Assembly (NCBI GenBank): GCA_003552605.1
Contig: PUNN01000089.1
Coordinates: 1 to 6,665, forward strand
From: Phycisphaeraceae bacterium
Lineage (GTDB): Bacteria; Planctomycetota; Phycisphaerae; Phycisphaerales; Phycisphaeraceae
DNA: 6,665 bases
Reading direction: 5' to 3'
In this document: positions 5,645-6,665 of the stretch, piece after piece
Numbering within the stretch: position 1 is the stretch's first letter
Layout of the letters: every line of letters begins with the position of its first letter
The notes under the pieces: model-generated
Databases searched by the model: none
What the model was told of the DNA's origin: nothing
Seen by the model: the letters and a program-made list of their open reading frames with translations, nothing else
Translations under genes and position numbers: made by a program

Positions 5645-6665
5645 ATGGATGAGATGGGTACCCCACTGGACTGGGACTTCGAGCCGCTTCAACTGTTGCG
5701 CCGATTCCCCACCGATACCCCCCTGCTGATGCTTCACTCCGGGCGATATGATGCCCGCTGGGCGAAGCAAACAATCATCAGCTCACCGGTTGGCTGGTAT
5801 CGATTCATCGTCGAAGATGGTGCCCGTGACCTTGGCCGCGGCCAATGGATTGACCATGGGCGCCCCTGCCCCGCTGTTCAACCACTTGGCCACAGGCCGT
5901 TGCGCAATCTGCGTAACCTCCTGGCCGGCGCTGAAGGTGGCCTCTGGATCGGCTATTTTTCCTACGACATCGCCCGATGGATCGAGCGATTGCCGCATCA
6001 CGCCGTTGATGACCGTAACTGGCCGGTCATCGAACTGGCCTGGTGTCCGGGCTGGCTCAGTTATGACCTTGAGGCGGGGCGATGGTGTGCCTGCGGCGAA
6101 TGGCAGGAAGGCGGCAGGCCCGAACTGCTTGACCGGCCGGTCGATCTCGTTGCGCCGCCCGCGGCTGAGCCGCGGCCGTACTGGACGCGACAGCAGTACG
6201 AACGGGCCGCCGAGCGGGTGCTGGACTACATCGCCGCCGGCGATGTTTTTCAGGTCAATCTCGCTCAGCGCTTCACGGCCGACCTTGATGCCGGTGTGGG
6301 TGATCTCGTGCCTGCCCGAGCCCTGTTTGCGAGCCTGGCGCAGGTCTCGCCCGCATGGTACGGGGCGCTGCTGGAACTTCCCTCCGATCCGGCCGCGCCC
6401 CATCGTCGACGTGCCCTTGCCTCGACCTCGCCGGAACTGTTTCTCCAACTCCGCAACCGCCAGGTGCTCACCCGGCCGATCAAGGGTACGCTCGCGGCCG
6501 CGGCCGACCCTGCCCTGCTTGAGCGGAGTGAAAAGGATGCGGCGGAACTGAACATGATCGTCGACCTGCTTCGCAACGATCTCGGCCGCGTCTGTGACTA
6601 CGGCTCGGTGAAGGTCGTGCAGCCGCGCACCATCGAATCGCATCCCACCATCCACCACGCGGTGG
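5645..6665 (+). CDS. pabB: aminodeoxychorismate synthase component I (partial, 3' end outside window)
   Basis: PabB converts chorismate and ammonia (from the PabA glutaminase) to 4-amino-4-deoxychorismate, the precursor of p-aminobenzoate for folate. About 340 codons are visible and the frame is open at the right edge; E. coli PabB has 453 residues, so the last quarter, including the GSITGAPK region, lies outside. Visible marks are LHSGR near residue 31 (E. coli has LHSG in its tryptophan-binding N-terminal region), GYFSYDIAR, GDVFQVNLAQRF, SPELFL with Glu264, RPIKGT with Lys280, and the MIVDLLRNDLGRV block. The PIKGT lysine matches Lys274 of E. coli PabB; anthranilate synthase TrpE has PIAGT, so PabB is favoured clearly over TrpE. 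In-frame ATGs at 5627, 5636, 5645 and 5654 compete, none with a strong ribosome site; 5645 is a compromise. The gene starts about 70 bases after cheB. No PabA or aminodeoxychorismate lyase gene is in view. Confidence 0.93.
   Translation, partial: MDEMGTPLDWDFEPLQLLRRFPTDTPLLMLHSGRYDARWAKQTIISSPVGWYRFIVEDGARDLGRGQWIDHGRPCPAVQPLGHRPLRNLRNLLAGAEGGLWIGYFSYDIARWIERLPHHAVDDRNWPVIELAWCPGWLSYDLEAGRWCACGEWQEGGRPELLDRPVDLVAPPAAEPRPYWTRQQYERAAERVLDYIAAGDVFQVNLAQRFTADLDAGVGDLVPARALFASLAQVSPAWYGALLELPSDPAAPHRRRALASTSPELFLQLRNRQVLTRPIKGTLAAAADPALLERSEKDAAELNMIVDLLRNDLGRVCDYGSVKVVQPRTIESHPTIHHAV

Noticed and set aside
5748..6551. 267-codon plus-strand frame overlapping pabB
   Set aside because: It is out of frame with the PabB reading that carries PIKGT and MIVDLLRND; its translation is low-complexity serine/arginine/proline.
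5783..6658. 291-codon open frame on the minus strand across pabB
   Set aside because: Antisense to clear PabB motifs, arginine/glycine-rich composition and no family features.
1..6665. CRISPR array, tRNA or rRNA gene, insertion sequence or phage attachment site
   Set aside because: No regularly spaced direct repeats, no cloverleaf-like or rRNA-like stretch, and no transposase or integrase motifs were seen on either strand.

Overview
The window is a GC-rich stretch of bacterial chromosome carrying ordinary housekeeping genes. It holds five clear protein genes and the possible first codons of a sixth. I see no RNA genes, insertion sequences, phage genes or CRISPR arrays. High GC, few strong Shine-Dalgarno sites, several competing start codons, and the style of the PurN and squalene-hopene cyclase proteins suggest a hopanoid-making Gram-negative, perhaps in or near the Planctomycetes (Phycisphaerae-like). 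That placement is an inference from remembered family features and is only moderately secure.

Layout. On the minus strand, gluQ (glutamyl-Q tRNA(Asp) synthetase) fills 32-1039. Its stop codon overlaps a GTG that opens a hydrophobic reading frame running off the left edge. From the 80-bp divergent gap 1040-1119, a plus-strand gene at 1120-2268 encodes phosphoribosylglycinamide formyltransferase (PurN) fused in one frame to a C-terminal RelA/SpoT/MESH1-type HD domain. After a 292-bp non-coding stretch comes a squalene-hopene cyclase gene (2561-4633). A GC-rich, repeat- and hairpin-bearing gap of 226 bp follows, then a stand-alone CheB methylesterase catalytic domain (4860-5573). Last is pabB, aminodeoxychorismate synthase component I, cut off by the right edge.

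Functionally this is a mixed neighbourhood: tRNA modification, purine synthesis, hopanoid membrane lipids, chemosensory-type demethylation and folate (p-aminobenzoate) synthesis. PurN uses 10-formyl-tetrahydrofolate and PabB feeds folate synthesis, so two genes share one-carbon metabolism, but they are not adjacent. The spacing gives no strong evidence of one operon.

The most notable item is the PurN-HD fusion. The HD part keeps all the metal and catalytic positions of (p)ppGpp hydrolases. It would physically join a purine-synthesis enzyme to a domain of the family that degrades the alarmone known to restrain purine synthesis.
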